22,957 nt of DNA from JALYXS01 sp051003795 (GTDB lineage: Bacteria; Acidobacteriota; Terriglobia; Bryobacterales; Bryobacteraceae), in the NCBI GenBank assembly GCA_051003795.1, contig JBPCKZ010000002.1:1-22957 (forward strand), written 5' to 3'. Positions 7,657 through 16,710 of the stretch are shown piece by piece. Under the pieces are notes generated by a model, which was not told the DNA's origin, searched no databases, and saw nothing but the letters and a program-made list of their open reading frames with translations. The translations under genes and the position numbers were made by a program. Numbering within the stretch: position 1 is the first letter of the stretch; each line of letters begins with the position of its first letter.

Positions 7657-9201
7657 CTAGTGCTCGACCTGGTATTCGGGCGATGTAGCCCCCAGGTAGA
7701 TCGCGGTCTGCGCCTTGCTTTTCGCGTCCGTCGTGGATGCCATTGCGGTCTTGATTTCCGTTCGCATTTGCGCGGGCATCTTGCCATGCAGCAACGCGCT
7801 ATCGAGCGTGTCCAGCAATCCGTCCGGGTTGGCCGCCAGCTTCACGTAGGGGCTAAAATCCGCCGTGGTGCCGGAGCCTAGATTGCCGTAAACCAAACTG
7901 TTCACGAAATCGGCCCGAATCATGGCCGTGGCGGGGGAGTAGATCTGGAATTCCGGTCCTGCAAGCGACGTTCCCGAAATGTGATATCCGGGCGAGAAAT
8001 AGCTGAACACGCTCGGCGAATAGTACAACTCCTGTCCCATGGGCTTCGCGCGATCGGCCAGGGTATTCGCCGCCGTGACGGTTCCATCGAAGGCGCGGAG
8101 CAGACCGGTGATAAACAAGACCGGCTCTCGCAAATGACCGTCGTTCGGCGTGGAAGCGGCATCTCCCTGGCGCGCTTCCGGATCGAGCAAAATCGCTTTA
8201 ACCACCGACTTCAGATCGCCGCGCGCGCCTTTCGCATCGCGATCGAAAACGCCGGCTACGCGGGTGACATATGCGGGGCTCGGATTGCTCGTAATCAGGT
8301 GCTCAATGAGCTGCTTGCAGACGAACGGACCCATGTTGGGATGCTGGAAAATCTCCTGCAACGCATCTTGCAAATCCAGCTCCGCTTTCAATCCATTGAA
8401 AGTCTTTCCCAACAAAGTTTTCGAACCCACATCGTGCAAACTTTCGACCGCGGTCATGGGACCGTCCCAATACGGGGGGTTGTGCGGATGAGGCGCCGCG
8501 CCGGGAGCGGTTGGATACGTCCAGCCGGTGAAAGCCCGGCCCAGATTTTGGACATCGTCCTGCGTGTAGACCGGCTTGCCAAGATGGGTCGCCGGATCGA
8601 TTTGCGGGGTGCCGTCCGGCTTCAACAGAACCGTCCCGAGAGTAAACAATTGCATCAACTCGCGGGCATAGTTCTCATTGGCCGTTTTTCCCGCTTTCAG
8701 ATCGGGCTTGTCGTTATTCACCATGTCCAGGTAGTGCCCCATTGCCGGATTTAGCGTGAGATCCGTCATCAAGGTCAAATAGCTCCCGAACGCGTCTTTT
8801 TGAAACAGGCGCAAATAAGGAACGATGGCCTGCGGTTGAGGGATTTTGACTCCGGAAACCACCCAGATCTCGCTCAGGGCGAACGCCACTCGCTGCCGCA
8901 ACTGATCCTTTCCGCCCAGTGAGTTCAGAAAAAAGGACTGTTGCACCGCCCGAAGATTCTGATTCTTGGGATCGACCGGCACGTCCGCAATCGTGCTTTC
9001 GGGTTCGGCGAATTGGGCCTCCAGGTAATTGTCGAGTCCCAATTTCCGTACGTCGGAAACAGCCGAGGCCGTTGGACCCCAACTCGCCTGCTCCAGGAAG
9101 CGGGCGGCCGCCGAAGCGCTCACGGGCGGGATGGTCTCCGCCAAAGCGATCGCCGGCAGGAACATAAGCAGCATCGAAAATACGCGAAGAGGTCTGTGCA
9201 T
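7657..9201 (-). CDS. DUF1800 family protein, Sec-exported
   Basis: This is a 514-residue protein if started at the ATG at 9199-9201, which puts a clean signal peptide (MHRPLRVFSMLLMFLPAIALA) at the N-terminus. A longer reading from 9294 adds 31 residues that look non-coding and overlaps the divergent ligase gene. DUF1800 features are visible: AARFLEQASWGPT near the mature N-terminus, LRQRVAFALSEIWVVS, the strongly conserved NENYARELMQLFTLG, DVQNLGRAFTGW, and FVCKQLIEHLI. The function of the family is unknown; it is linked to DUF1501 across several phyla and probably works with it in the periplasm or at the outer surface. It is the first gene of the minus-strand group and is divergent from the acyl-CoA ligase at 9284, with about 82 bases between them. 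Confidence 0.9.
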   Translation of the reverse strand: MHRPLRVFSMLLMFLPAIALAETIPPVSASAAARFLEQASWGPTASAVSDVRKLGLDNYLEAQFAEPESTIADVPVDPKNQNLRAVQQSFFLNSLGGKDQLRQRVAFALSEIWVVSGVKIPQPQAIVPYLRLFQKDAFGSYLTLMTDLTLNPAMGHYLDMVNNDKPDLKAGKTANENYARELMQLFTLGTVLLKPDGTPQIDPATHLGKPVYTQDDVQNLGRAFTGWTYPTAPGAAPHPHNPPYWDGPMTAVESLHDVGSKTLLGKTFNGLKAELDLQDALQEIFQHPNMGPFVCKQLIEHLITSNPSPAYVTRVAGVFDRDAKGARGDLKSVVKAILLDPEARQGDAASTPNDGHLREPVLFITGLLRAFDGTVTAANTLADRAKPMGQELYYSPSVFSYFSPGYHISGTSLAGPEFQIYSPATAMIRADFVNSLVYGNLGSGTTADFSPYVKLAANPDGLLDTLDSALLHGKMPAQMRTEIKTAMASTTDAKSKAQTAIYLGATSPEYQVEH

Positions 9202-9283
9202 TAGTCGCTCGTAGGGTTCAGATCGGTGGGAAAAATTCAAAGCTTTAGGGCAGTTCGCGAAAATACCGGATAATAATTCTTCC

Positions 9284-10873
9284 GTGAATTCCATCTACGC
9301 CTCAAAGCCTTGGCTACGGCAATACCGCGTTCCTCATTTATTGCCGCTTCCATCCCGCTCCGTTCTGGAAGCGTTCGAAGAGCGGGCCCGGCATAATCCG
9401 GACGCGCCCGCGATTCGCTATTTCGACGAAAGCATTTCCTTTGGCCAGCTGAATCGATGGGCCGAATGCTTCGCGGCTCTCTTAAGAAGATGGGGAATCG
9501 GCAAAGGCGACCGTGTCGCGCTCTCGCTGCAAAACAATCCGCAGTTCGCGGTCGCTCAATACGCGATATGGAAGCGCGGCGGCATCGTGGTGCCGCTGAA
9601 CCCGATGCTCCGCCAGGAAGAGCTGCGTTACCACCTGCAAGATAGCGGCGCGCGGGTTTGGGTCGCGTTGAATTCGCTCGACACTCCCGAGACACTCGCA
9701 GCCCTCGCGGACTCCGCCGTCGAACACGCCGTTATCACCACGGAAACGGACTTTGCGGCCATGTTGACCGAGCCAACCGAGCCCGCCGCCAACCCGGACG
9801 CCGGCCCCGGCCCGGCATTATCGCCGGAAGACGTTGCCTATCTGGTTTATACTTCGGGCACGACCGGCCCGGCAAAAGGGGCAATGCTCACGCACGGCGG
9901 CGTGGCATTCAACGCCGAAGTGTTTCGAATTTGGATGGAGATCGGTCCCGCCGATTCCGTTCTCGGTCTGGCGCCGCTCTTTCACGTCACCGGTTTGATC
10001 GCGGAACTCGCGTTGAGCGCGTGGGCAGGCGTGCCGTTGATTTTATTCCATCGTTTCGATGCCGAACAGGTTTTCCGGCTCTGCCGCAAATGGAATGCGA
10101 CGCTTTCCGTCGCCGCGATTACCGCATACGTCGCGCTCATGAATGGCAGAGATGGAAACACCGCGTTCTTGTCGAAATGTTACAGCGGGGGAGCGCCCGT
10201 GGCCGCCAGCGTCGTGGAAGAATTCGAGCGCAAATGCGGCACTTACATTCATAACATCTATGGGCTGACCGAGAGCACATCGCCGTCGCATGCCACTCCG
10301 CTCGGCGCCCGCGCTCCCGTGGATACGGCCAGCGGCGCGCTTTCTATCGGAGTGCCCATTCCGAATTGCGACGCTAAAATCGTGAGTCTCGACGATCCCG
10401 ATCGAGAAATGGCGCCCGGAGAAGCGGGCGAACTCCTCTTGCGCGGCCCGATGATGTTTCCGGGCTATTGGAACAGGCCGGACGAGACGGCGAAAGCTTT
10501 CCAAGACGGCTATTTCCGGACCGGCGACGTCGCCATCATGGACGCGAATGGCTATTTCTATTTAGTGGACCGCAAAAAAGACATGATCATCGCGTCCGGT
10601 TTCAAGGTCTGGCCGCGCGAGGTGGAGGACACGCTTTGTCGGCACGCGGGCGTGCGGGAGGCGGCGGTGATCGGCGTGCCGGATGCGTACCGGGGCGAGA
10701 CGGTGAAGGCTTTTGTCGCTCTAAAAGAGGGATGCGACGCGGATTCGGCCGAGATGATTCAATTCTGCCGCGAACGCATTGCGGCGTATAAATGCCCGCG
10801 CATAGTGGTGTTCGTGGATGAAATTCCAAAGACAACCACGGGTAAGTTACTCAGGCGGGCGTTGCGGGATTGA
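9284..10873 (+). CDS. AMP-forming acyl-CoA ligase (long-chain fatty acid-CoA ligase type)
   Basis: This 529-residue member of the ANL superfamily activates a carboxylic acid to the acyl-adenylate and then the CoA thioester. The phosphate-binding loop is YTSGTTGPAKG (residues 189-199). The family motif YGLTES is near residue 325, GYFRTGD lies near 410, VDRKKDMIIASGFKVWPREVE marks the hinge, and the catalytic lysine is K521 in TTTGKLLRR. It starts with GTG at 9284 because no ATG lies in a sensible place; the spacing to the divergent DUF1800 gene is short. It begins a run of five same-strand genes. The family is certain. Substrate chain length is not readable, and FadD-like fatty acid activation is the default reading. 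Confidence 0.9.
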   Translation: MNSIYASKPWLRQYRVPHLLPLPSRSVLEAFEERARHNPDAPAIRYFDESISFGQLNRWAECFAALLRRWGIGKGDRVALSLQNNPQFAVAQYAIWKRGGIVVPLNPMLRQEELRYHLQDSGARVWVALNSLDTPETLAALADSAVEHAVITTETDFAAMLTEPTEPAANPDAGPGPALSPEDVAYLVYTSGTTGPAKGAMLTHGGVAFNAEVFRIWMEIGPADSVLGLAPLFHVTGLIAELALSAWAGVPLILFHRFDAEQVFRLCRKWNATLSVAAITAYVALMNGRDGNTAFLSKCYSGGAPVAASVVEEFERKCGTYIHNIYGLTESTSPSHATPLGARAPVDTASGALSIGVPIPNCDAKIVSLDDPDREMAPGEAGELLLRGPMMFPGYWNRPDETAKAFQDGYFRTGDVAIMDANGYFYLVDRKKDMIIASGFKVWPREVEDTLCRHAGVREAAVIGVPDAYRGETVKAFVALKEGCDADSAEMIQFCRERIAAYKCPRIVVFVDEIPKTTTGKLLRRALRD

Positions 10874-10915
10874 CCGGTATCCGGTCGATTCCAGATTGTC
10901 ACGATTGCATTAAGC

Positions 10916-11719
10916 TTGAGATTGGTCCTTGGTACAAGAGGGTCGCTTCAGGGAACTGCGTTGGCGTTGCTCGTGTGTTCGCTCGTGTGTTCGCTCGTGT
11001 GTTCGCTCACGCGCCCACTTCATGCCCAGGTTTTCTCGGCGTGGAACCAAGATATCGTGGAGGGCTTGCGCGCTTCCGCGGGCAACGACACGGCCAAGGC
11101 GGAAGTATATTTCACCCGTGCGGTTCATGAGGCGGAAGGCTTCGGGCCGCAAGACCCGCGCCTGGGCCCCACCCTCAACAGCCTCGGTCTGGTCTACCAC
11201 GCCCGTGGGAAATATCGCGAGGCGGAGGCCGTCTATTTGCGCGCTCTCGCAATCTTGCTTAAGGTTTACGGCCCCAGCAGCCTGGATGTCGCGAACGTCA
11301 GCCTGAACCTTGGCACGTCCTATTTCGACGACGGGCTCTACGCGCGGAGCGAGCCGTACTTCCGCGATGCATGGCGGATCTTCGACCGTTCGCTGGGTCC
11401 CGATAGCATCAAAACCGCGCGCGCGGTCTTCGGCCTGGGCGAGACCTGCCGCCAATTGAAACGGTATGCGGCGGCCGTGCCGCTGTTGCGGCAAGCGGCC
11501 GATATCCCGGAGAGGATCCTGGGCCTTGTGAACCCCGAAACGGCCGCGGCGTTGAACGGTTTGGCGCTGGCTTACTCAGGCATTGGTAAGCAAGCGGAAG
11601 CGGAGAAGATCTTCAAACTAGTCTCCGGCATTCGCGCGGGCGCGCCCGGCGCCAGCAGCAACCAGGCCGGAACATTGGAAGCGGAGCGGCTCCCGCGTCG
11701 TACAATGCAGAAACCTTAA
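10916..11719 (+). CDS. secreted tetratricopeptide-repeat protein
   Basis: This 267-residue protein has an N-terminal signal peptide (GTALALLVCSL... to HAQ) and then 42-residue repeats of the kinesin-light-chain TPR type. Clear units run from DPRLGPTLNSLGLVYHARG, from SLDVANVSLNLGTSYFDDG, from SIKTARAVFGLGETCRQLK and from NPETAAALNGLALAYSGIG, each ending in a helix B with an A/L-rich core. TPR arrays serve as protein-docking surfaces; the partner is unknown. The apparent start is TTG at 10916. The signal peptide contains VCSL three times, encoded by a perfect 12-base tandem repeat. The gene sits 42 bases after one acyl-CoA ligase and 11 bases before another, so it is in their operon, although its product is exported and theirs are cytosolic. 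Confidence 0.8.
   Translation: MRLVLGTRGSLQGTALALLVCSLVCSLVCSLTRPLHAQVFSAWNQDIVEGLRASAGNDTAKAEVYFTRAVHEAEGFGPQDPRLGPTLNSLGLVYHARGKYREAEAVYLRALAILLKVYGPSSLDVANVSLNLGTSYFDDGLYARSEPYFRDAWRIFDRSLGPDSIKTARAVFGLGETCRQLKRYAAAVPLLRQAADIPERILGLVNPETAAALNGLALAYSGIGKQAEAEKIFKLVSGIRAGAPGASSNQAGTLEAERLPRRTMQKP
10969..11008 (+). repeat. 12-base tandem repeat in a signal-peptide coding region
   Basis: Three perfect copies of GCTCGTGTGTTC, plus four bases of a fourth, lie end to end. In the TPR gene they encode L-V-C-S units in the hydrophobic core of the signal peptide. The unit is a multiple of three, so copy-number change would lengthen or shorten the core without shifting the frame. Confidence 0.95.
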
Positions 11720-11730
11720 GAGAAGGTCTT

Positions 11731-13317
11731 ATGATCTGGCCGCTCACGCCTATCCGCTGTCTTCATCGCGCCATCGACCTGTACGGCCGGAAGGAGGCGG
11801 TAATCTCCGGCGATACCCGCCTTACGTATGCGCAGTTTGGCGAACGTTGCGAACGGCTCGCCGGCGGGTTGATGCATGCGGGAATCCGGAGCGGCGATCG
11901 CGTTGCGTATCTCAGCTTCAATACGCACAAGCTTCTCGAAGGTTATTTCGGGGTTCCCCAAGCGCGCGCCATCGTGATGCCGCTCAACGTGCGCCTCACG
12001 CCCGCGGAGTTGATCGCTATCCTGAATCACTCCGAAGCGCGCATGCTGATGTTCGAGGACGATTTTGCGCCGCTCGTCCAGCAACTCCGGCGCGCCTGTC
12101 CCCTCATTGAGCAATATATAGGCCTGAACGGCGGCGAAGGCGCGGATTTCGCATACGAGCGGATGCTTGCCGGAGCGTACGCGGAGCGCGCCGATATCGC
12201 CACGTACGATGAGACCGCGATCGCCGAGTTGTTCTACACCAGCGGCAGCACGGGGACCCCGAAGGGCGTGATGCTCTCGCATCGCACCCTCTATCTCCAC
12301 GCCATGTCGGTCGCGGGCGCGTTCAACCGGGACGATAACGGCATCGAACTACACACCATCCCGCTATTCCACGCCAACGGCTGGGGGCGCCCGCAAGCCA
12401 GCACCATGATGGGCCTGAAGCACGTGATGGTGCGCCGCTTCGAGCCGGCGACCGTGTTCCGGCTTATTCAGGAAGAGCGCGCGACCGCGATGTCGCTGGT
12501 GCCCACCATGGCGAATGCCCTGCTGAACGCGCCGGAGCTCGCGCAGTTCGATTATTCCACGCTGAAAGAGATTCACATGGGCGGCGCGGCATCGTCGCCC
12601 GAGCTGATCGACCGCCTCGAGAAGGCGTTCCATTGCGACGTAATGGCGGGCTACGGGTTGACCGAGACTTCTCCGGTCGCGACGTCGGCGCGGCGGAAGA
12701 GCACGGTGAGCTATAGCGATGAGGGCGACCGCTTGCGGCGTCTCGCGATGGCCGGCTGGGCTGTCCCCGGCATCGAAATTCGCGTGGTCGACGCGGAGAT
12801 GCGCGACGTGCCGCGCAACATGGAGTCCGTGGGAGAGGTGGCGATCCTCGGCGACCACGTGATGGACGGCTACTTTAAAGAGCCGGAAGCAACCGCGGCG
12901 GTGATGAGCGGCGGCTGGTTTCACACCGGCGATATGGCCGTGTGGGATGAAGAGAGCTACATCCACATTGTCGATCGCAAGAAGGACATTGTCATCAGCG
13001 GCGGCGAAAACATTTCGTCGATTGAGGTGGAGAAAGCCATCTTCGCGCACCCGGCGGTGCTCGAATGCGCCGTGGTGGCCGCGCCGGACGAAAAGTGGGG
13101 CGAGATTCCCGTCGCCTTTGTCGTGCTGAAGCCCGGGGAAGGCTTGACTCCCGAAGATCTCGGCGCGTTTTTGACGACGCGCATCGCGAAATTCAAAATG
13201 CCCCGCGCATTCGAATTCGTGAGCGAAGCCCTGCCGAAGACTGGAACGGGGAAAATTCTCAAGCGCGAGCTGCGGGAACGATTTTGGGCGGGTAAACCGG
13301 AACGGGTGCAGGGCTGA
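11731..13317 (+). CDS. AMP-forming acyl-CoA ligase (medium/long-chain, AlkK-like)
   Basis: This is a second ANL-superfamily ligase, of 528 residues. Motifs: YTSGSTGTPKGVMLSHR (from residue 169), LFHANGWG (typical of the fatty-acyl-CoA synthetase subgroup that includes AlkK-like enzymes), GYGLTETSP, GWFHTGDMAVWDE, DRKKDIVISGGENISSIEVE, and catalytic K508 in TGTGKILKRE. It starts at ATG 11731 with GAGAAGG as ribosome binding site in the 11-base gap after the TPR gene, so the two are surely cotranscribed. It is only distantly like the ligase at 9284: the two differ in N-terminus and in the LFH motif context, so they are not a recent duplication. The likely role is activation of a medium- or long-chain acid. 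Confidence 0.9.
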   Translation: MIWPLTPIRCLHRAIDLYGRKEAVISGDTRLTYAQFGERCERLAGGLMHAGIRSGDRVAYLSFNTHKLLEGYFGVPQARAIVMPLNVRLTPAELIAILNHSEARMLMFEDDFAPLVQQLRRACPLIEQYIGLNGGEGADFAYERMLAGAYAERADIATYDETAIAELFYTSGSTGTPKGVMLSHRTLYLHAMSVAGAFNRDDNGIELHTIPLFHANGWGRPQASTMMGLKHVMVRRFEPATVFRLIQEERATAMSLVPTMANALLNAPELAQFDYSTLKEIHMGGAASSPELIDRLEKAFHCDVMAGYGLTETSPVATSARRKSTVSYSDEGDRLRRLAMAGWAVPGIEIRVVDAEMRDVPRNMESVGEVAILGDHVMDGYFKEPEATAAVMSGGWFHTGDMAVWDEESYIHIVDRKKDIVISGGENISSIEVEKAIFAHPAVLECAVVAAPDEKWGEIPVAFVVLKPGEGLTPEDLGAFLTTRIAKFKMPRAFEFVSEALPKTGTGKILKRELRERFWAGKPERVQG

Positions 13318-13318
13318 C

Positions 13319-15403
13319 TTGGGACAGCCCGGATCGTCTTCGCGGCAGTCCGCTCATGCCTTACACTCAGATTTGATCCCACGTAATTGGCAGGCTGCCA
13401 GCCTGGTTTCCGCGTTCCTCCTCGCCGCTCCCGTTATGGCCCAAAAGCAGCCGTTCGACGCCGAAGCCATGCTCCAACTCGCTCGCGTCAGCGACCCTCA
13501 AATCTCCCCTGACGGCCGCAACGTCGCGTTCACGGTCCAAACGATCGACGTCCCTAATAACAAGAAACCGAAGCAGGTTTATGTCGTACCGCTCGCAGGC
13601 GGACTTCCCCGCCAGCTTGCCGATGCCGGTGAGCGCGCGCGTTGGTTTCCCGATTCGAAATCGATGGCGTTCGTCTCCGACCGCGGCGGCTCGTCGCAGA
13701 TCTGGCGGATGGACGCGGATGGCTCGAACCTGAAGCAGCTTACCAAGCTCGCGACCGAAGCCGCCGGCGTGCTTGTCTCGCCCGACGGCAAGTATATCCT
13801 GTTCACCAGCGACGTTTTCCCCGAGTGCGGCGCCGACGATGCCTGCAATCAAAAACTGGTCGACGCCGAAAAAGAGAGCAAGGTCAAAGCCCGCGTCATC
13901 ACTTCCCTGCTCTACCGGCACTGGACCACATGGCAGGGAAAACGCCGCGGTCATTTGCTCTCGATGAAGCTCGACGACGGCCGCGTCAAGGATCTCACCC
14001 CCGGGGCGCGCGACGTTCCGCCATTTTCGCTCGGCGGTCCCGAAGATTACGCGATTTCGCCCGATAGCAAGGAAGTCTGCTTCGCCATGAACGCGGACGA
14101 GGTCCCGGCGGCCAGCACCAACTCCGACCTCTTCGTAGTTCCGATCGGTGGCGGCGAGACGCGCAAAATTACTAGCAATCCCGCCGCCGATAACTCGCCG
14201 CTTTATTCGCCCGATGGCAAGTACATCGCCTACCGCGCCCAGGCCCGCCCCGGATATGAGAGCGACCGGTGGCGTCTTCTGGTGTTGGAGCGGGCGACGG
14301 GGCAAGTAAACGTGCTTACCGATCTTCTCGACCGTCCCATCGGAAGCTTCGCCTGGTCGCCCGATTCCGCGCGCATCTTTTTTACCGCCGAAGATCGCGG
14401 ACGCCAGTCGATCCAATTCATTTCCGTAACGGGCGGCGCCATTCAGGTCGCCGTGAGCGGCAACAATACCCTCGACGACATGCAGTTCGCGCCCGATGGC
14501 AAAACCATCGTATTCACGCGGCAAAGCGGGGCAAGCCCGTCCGAGATCGCGCGCGCCAGCTCGACCGGCGGACCGGCGCTCCAACTCACGCATTTCAACG
14601 ACGAGTTGCTGGCCTCGCATCAGCTCACGCCTCTTGAGGAGTTCTGGGTTGAGGGCGCGGAACAGACGCAGGTGCAATCTTTTTTGGTGAAGCCGTACGG
14701 CTTCGATCCCGGCAAGAAATATCCGGCGCTGATGCTCATACACGGCGGCCCGCAAGGCGCTTGGGGCGAGAGCTGGACTTACCGCTGGAACGCGCAGGTA
14801 TTTGCGGCCGCGGGCTACGTGGTGGTGATGCCGAATCCGCGCGGCTCGATCGGCTACGGCCAAAAATTCACCGACGAAATCAACGGCGACTGGGGCGGCA
14901 AAGCTTACGACGACATCATGGCCGTTACCGATAAGGTCGCGGCCTTGCGCTACGTCGATAAAGACCGCATCGTGGCGGCGGGCGGCTCGTATGGCGGCTA
15001 CATGGTCGATTGGATTCTGGGCCACACCACGCGTTTTAAGGCCCTGGTTTCGCACTCCGGCGTTTACGATTTGCGCAGCATGGCGGGCGAAACCGAAGAG
15101 CTCTGGTTTCCGAAATGGGAGTTCGGCGGAATGCCTTGGGAAACGCCCGAGACCTACGACCGCTGGTCGCCCAGCCACTTCGTCAAGGAATTCAGCACGC
15201 CGACTCTGGTCATCCAAGGCGAACTCGATTTCCGCGTTCCCGTCAGCCAGGGACTGCAGCTTTTCACCGCTTTGCAATTGCAGAAGGTGCCTTCCGAACT
15301 GCTTGTGTTTCCGGATGAGGGCCACTGGGTGCTGAAGCCGCAAAACAGCCGGCTCTGGTACAAGACTTTCATCGACTGGATCGATACTTGGACCAAAAAG
15401 TAA
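13319..15403 (+). CDS. secreted S9 family peptidase (prolyl oligopeptidase/acylaminoacyl-peptidase type)
   Basis: This is a 694-residue two-domain serine peptidase. Residues ~45-400 form a WD40-like beta-propeller with repeated SPDG/SPDS blades (TolB-type). The C-terminal alpha/beta hydrolase has the nucleophile Ser557 in GGSYGGYM, Asp637 in QGELDFRVP and His669 in DEGHWV. IHGGPQG before the nucleophile forms the oxyanion side. A signal peptide (ASLVSAFLLAAPVMA) indicates export. The open frame begins with TTG at 13319, overlapping the ligase end. TTG at 13373 would give a shorter, more usual signal peptide (IPRNWQAASLV...) and is my preferred real start. Family S9 cleaves short peptides, often dipeptides or acylated residues. 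The M23 peptidase downstream overlaps its end. Confidence 0.93.
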   Translation: MGQPGSSSRQSAHALHSDLIPRNWQAASLVSAFLLAAPVMAQKQPFDAEAMLQLARVSDPQISPDGRNVAFTVQTIDVPNNKKPKQVYVVPLAGGLPRQLADAGERARWFPDSKSMAFVSDRGGSSQIWRMDADGSNLKQLTKLATEAAGVLVSPDGKYILFTSDVFPECGADDACNQKLVDAEKESKVKARVITSLLYRHWTTWQGKRRGHLLSMKLDDGRVKDLTPGARDVPPFSLGGPEDYAISPDSKEVCFAMNADEVPAASTNSDLFVVPIGGGETRKITSNPAADNSPLYSPDGKYIAYRAQARPGYESDRWRLLVLERATGQVNVLTDLLDRPIGSFAWSPDSARIFFTAEDRGRQSIQFISVTGGAIQVAVSGNNTLDDMQFAPDGKTIVFTRQSGASPSEIARASSTGGPALQLTHFNDELLASHQLTPLEEFWVEGAEQTQVQSFLVKPYGFDPGKKYPALMLIHGGPQGAWGESWTYRWNAQVFAAAGYVVVMPNPRGSIGYGQKFTDEINGDWGGKAYDDIMAVTDKVAALRYVDKDRIVAAGGSYGGYMVDWILGHTTRFKALVSHSGVYDLRSMAGETEELWFPKWEFGGMPWETPETYDRWSPSHFVKEFSTPTLVIQGELDFRVPVSQGLQLFTALQLQKVPSELLVFPDEGHWVLKPQNSRLWYKTFIDWIDTWTKK

Positions 15404-16710
15404 GAACGGCGTTCATCATTTTCGCGCTGCCGATTCTCGCCGCGCCGCTCGCGCTTTTCATTCTGTCGACCGGCACGCGGATGCAGATCGTCCCCGCCGT
15501 TCCCGTTATCGGAGAAACTACTCCGATGCATGTGATCGTGTTCAACCCGCACGGAGTACGCAAGATGACGACCACCATCGAGCAAGACGGCCGCTACTAC
15601 CTCGCGCAAATCACCACGAGCACGCCCCACCGCTTCATGTTTCTGCGCCGCCACGAAGCGCCGCAGGATCTGACGATCTTAGTCGGCAAGAAGGCCGCGC
15701 CGGCGCTGCACGATGGGAAGGCGAAAATTATTATCGAAGCGCAATCGAACGATCTGCGCGCCGCCACGGATACGGTTACGGCCGATGTCGACGTAATTAC
15801 CGCTCCGCCTCGCGTCGTGGCGGATGGCGCGCGGCATTATATTAATCAGGGCGGCTGCGGACTGGTCGCCTTTACGCCAACCGGTTATTGGACCGATAGC
15901 GGCGTGAGGGTTGGCAAATATACGTTCCGCAGCTTTCCGCTGCCGTCCGATCCCGGCAAAGAACGCTTCAGCCTGTTCGCCTATCCGTGGGATCTCCCCG
16001 CCGACGTGCGGCCTTCGGTGTACGCGACGAATCCCGCCGGCGGCATTGCGGCCGCCGCCTTCAGCTATAAAGTATTTCCCAAGCGATTTCGCACGAGAGA
16101 CATTGAGATCGACGACGCGTTTCTCGAAAAGGTCGATAACCAGATCGAGCCGGGCAGCTCGGGCGATCTTCTCGAACGCTTCTTGAGAATCAATCGGGAT
16201 CTGCGCCGCAAGAATAACCAGACCCTCGCCGATCTGCGGCTTCAGACCGCACCGAAGTTTTATTGGTCGGGGCCATTTCTTCAGCTAGGAAATTCGCAGG
16301 TGGAGTCCGTGTTTGCCGACCGCCGCAACTACATTTACAAGGGCAAGAAAGTGGATGAGCAGGTGCATCTGGGCTTCGATCTCGCGGTCACCGCGCATGT
16401 CGCCGTGCCCGCCTCGAACGATGGCAAAGTGCTCTGGGCATCCGATCTCGGCATCTATGGGAATTGCGTGGCGATCGACCACGGCTACGGGTTACAGTCG
16501 ATTTACGGGCACTTGAGCCGGATCGGCGTTAAGCTTGGCGACATGGTTAAAAAGGGCCAGATGATCGGGCGAAGCGGATCGACCGGGCTTGCGGGCGGCG
16601 ATCACCTGCACTTCAGCATGCAGTTGGATGGCGTACAGGTGAACCCGGTCGAATGGTGGGACGAACAATGGATCGAAGATCGCGTGCTCAGCCGGCTGAG
16701 TTCGCGCTAA
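15388..16710 (+). CDS. M23 family metallopeptidase (LytM-like) with N-terminal membrane anchor
   Basis: The C-terminal ~130 residues form an M23 domain with zinc-ligand residues H327-x3-D331 (HLGFDLA) and H408 in H406-L-H408, and the additional active-site H375 in YGHLS. M23 peptidases cut cross-links in peptidoglycan; those that keep all ligands, as here, are expected to be active. Residues 8-27 are a signal anchor or signal peptide. The 280 residues between are unrecognised, beta-rich, and lack the coiled coil of EnvC/NlpD proteins. The start is TTG at 15388, overlapping the S9 stop by 16 bases, which suggests translational coupling. The gene ends 16708-16710, tail to tail with and overlapping the DUF1223 gene by four bases. 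Confidence 0.88.
   Translation: MDQKVRTAFIIFALPILAAPLALFILSTGTRMQIVPAVPVIGETTPMHVIVFNPHGVRKMTTTIEQDGRYYLAQITTSTPHRFMFLRRHEAPQDLTILVGKKAAPALHDGKAKIIIEAQSNDLRAATDTVTADVDVITAPPRVVADGARHYINQGGCGLVAFTPTGYWTDSGVRVGKYTFRSFPLPSDPGKERFSLFAYPWDLPADVRPSVYATNPAGGIAAAAFSYKVFPKRFRTRDIEIDDAFLEKVDNQIEPGSSGDLLERFLRINRDLRRKNNQTLADLRLQTAPKFYWSGPFLQLGNSQVESVFADRRNYIYKGKKVDEQVHLGFDLAVTAHVAVPASNDGKVLWASDLGIYGNCVAIDHGYGLQSIYGHLSRIGVKLGDMVKKGQMIGRSGSTGLAGGDHLHFSMQLDGVQVNPVEWWDEQWIEDRVLSRLSSR

Noticed and set aside
13367..15343. A 658-codon minus-strand ORF opposite the S9 peptidase.
   Set aside because: It is a mirror frame of a GC-rich gene: rich in Arg/Ala/His, with no recognisable motif, while the plus strand has a full catalytic triad.
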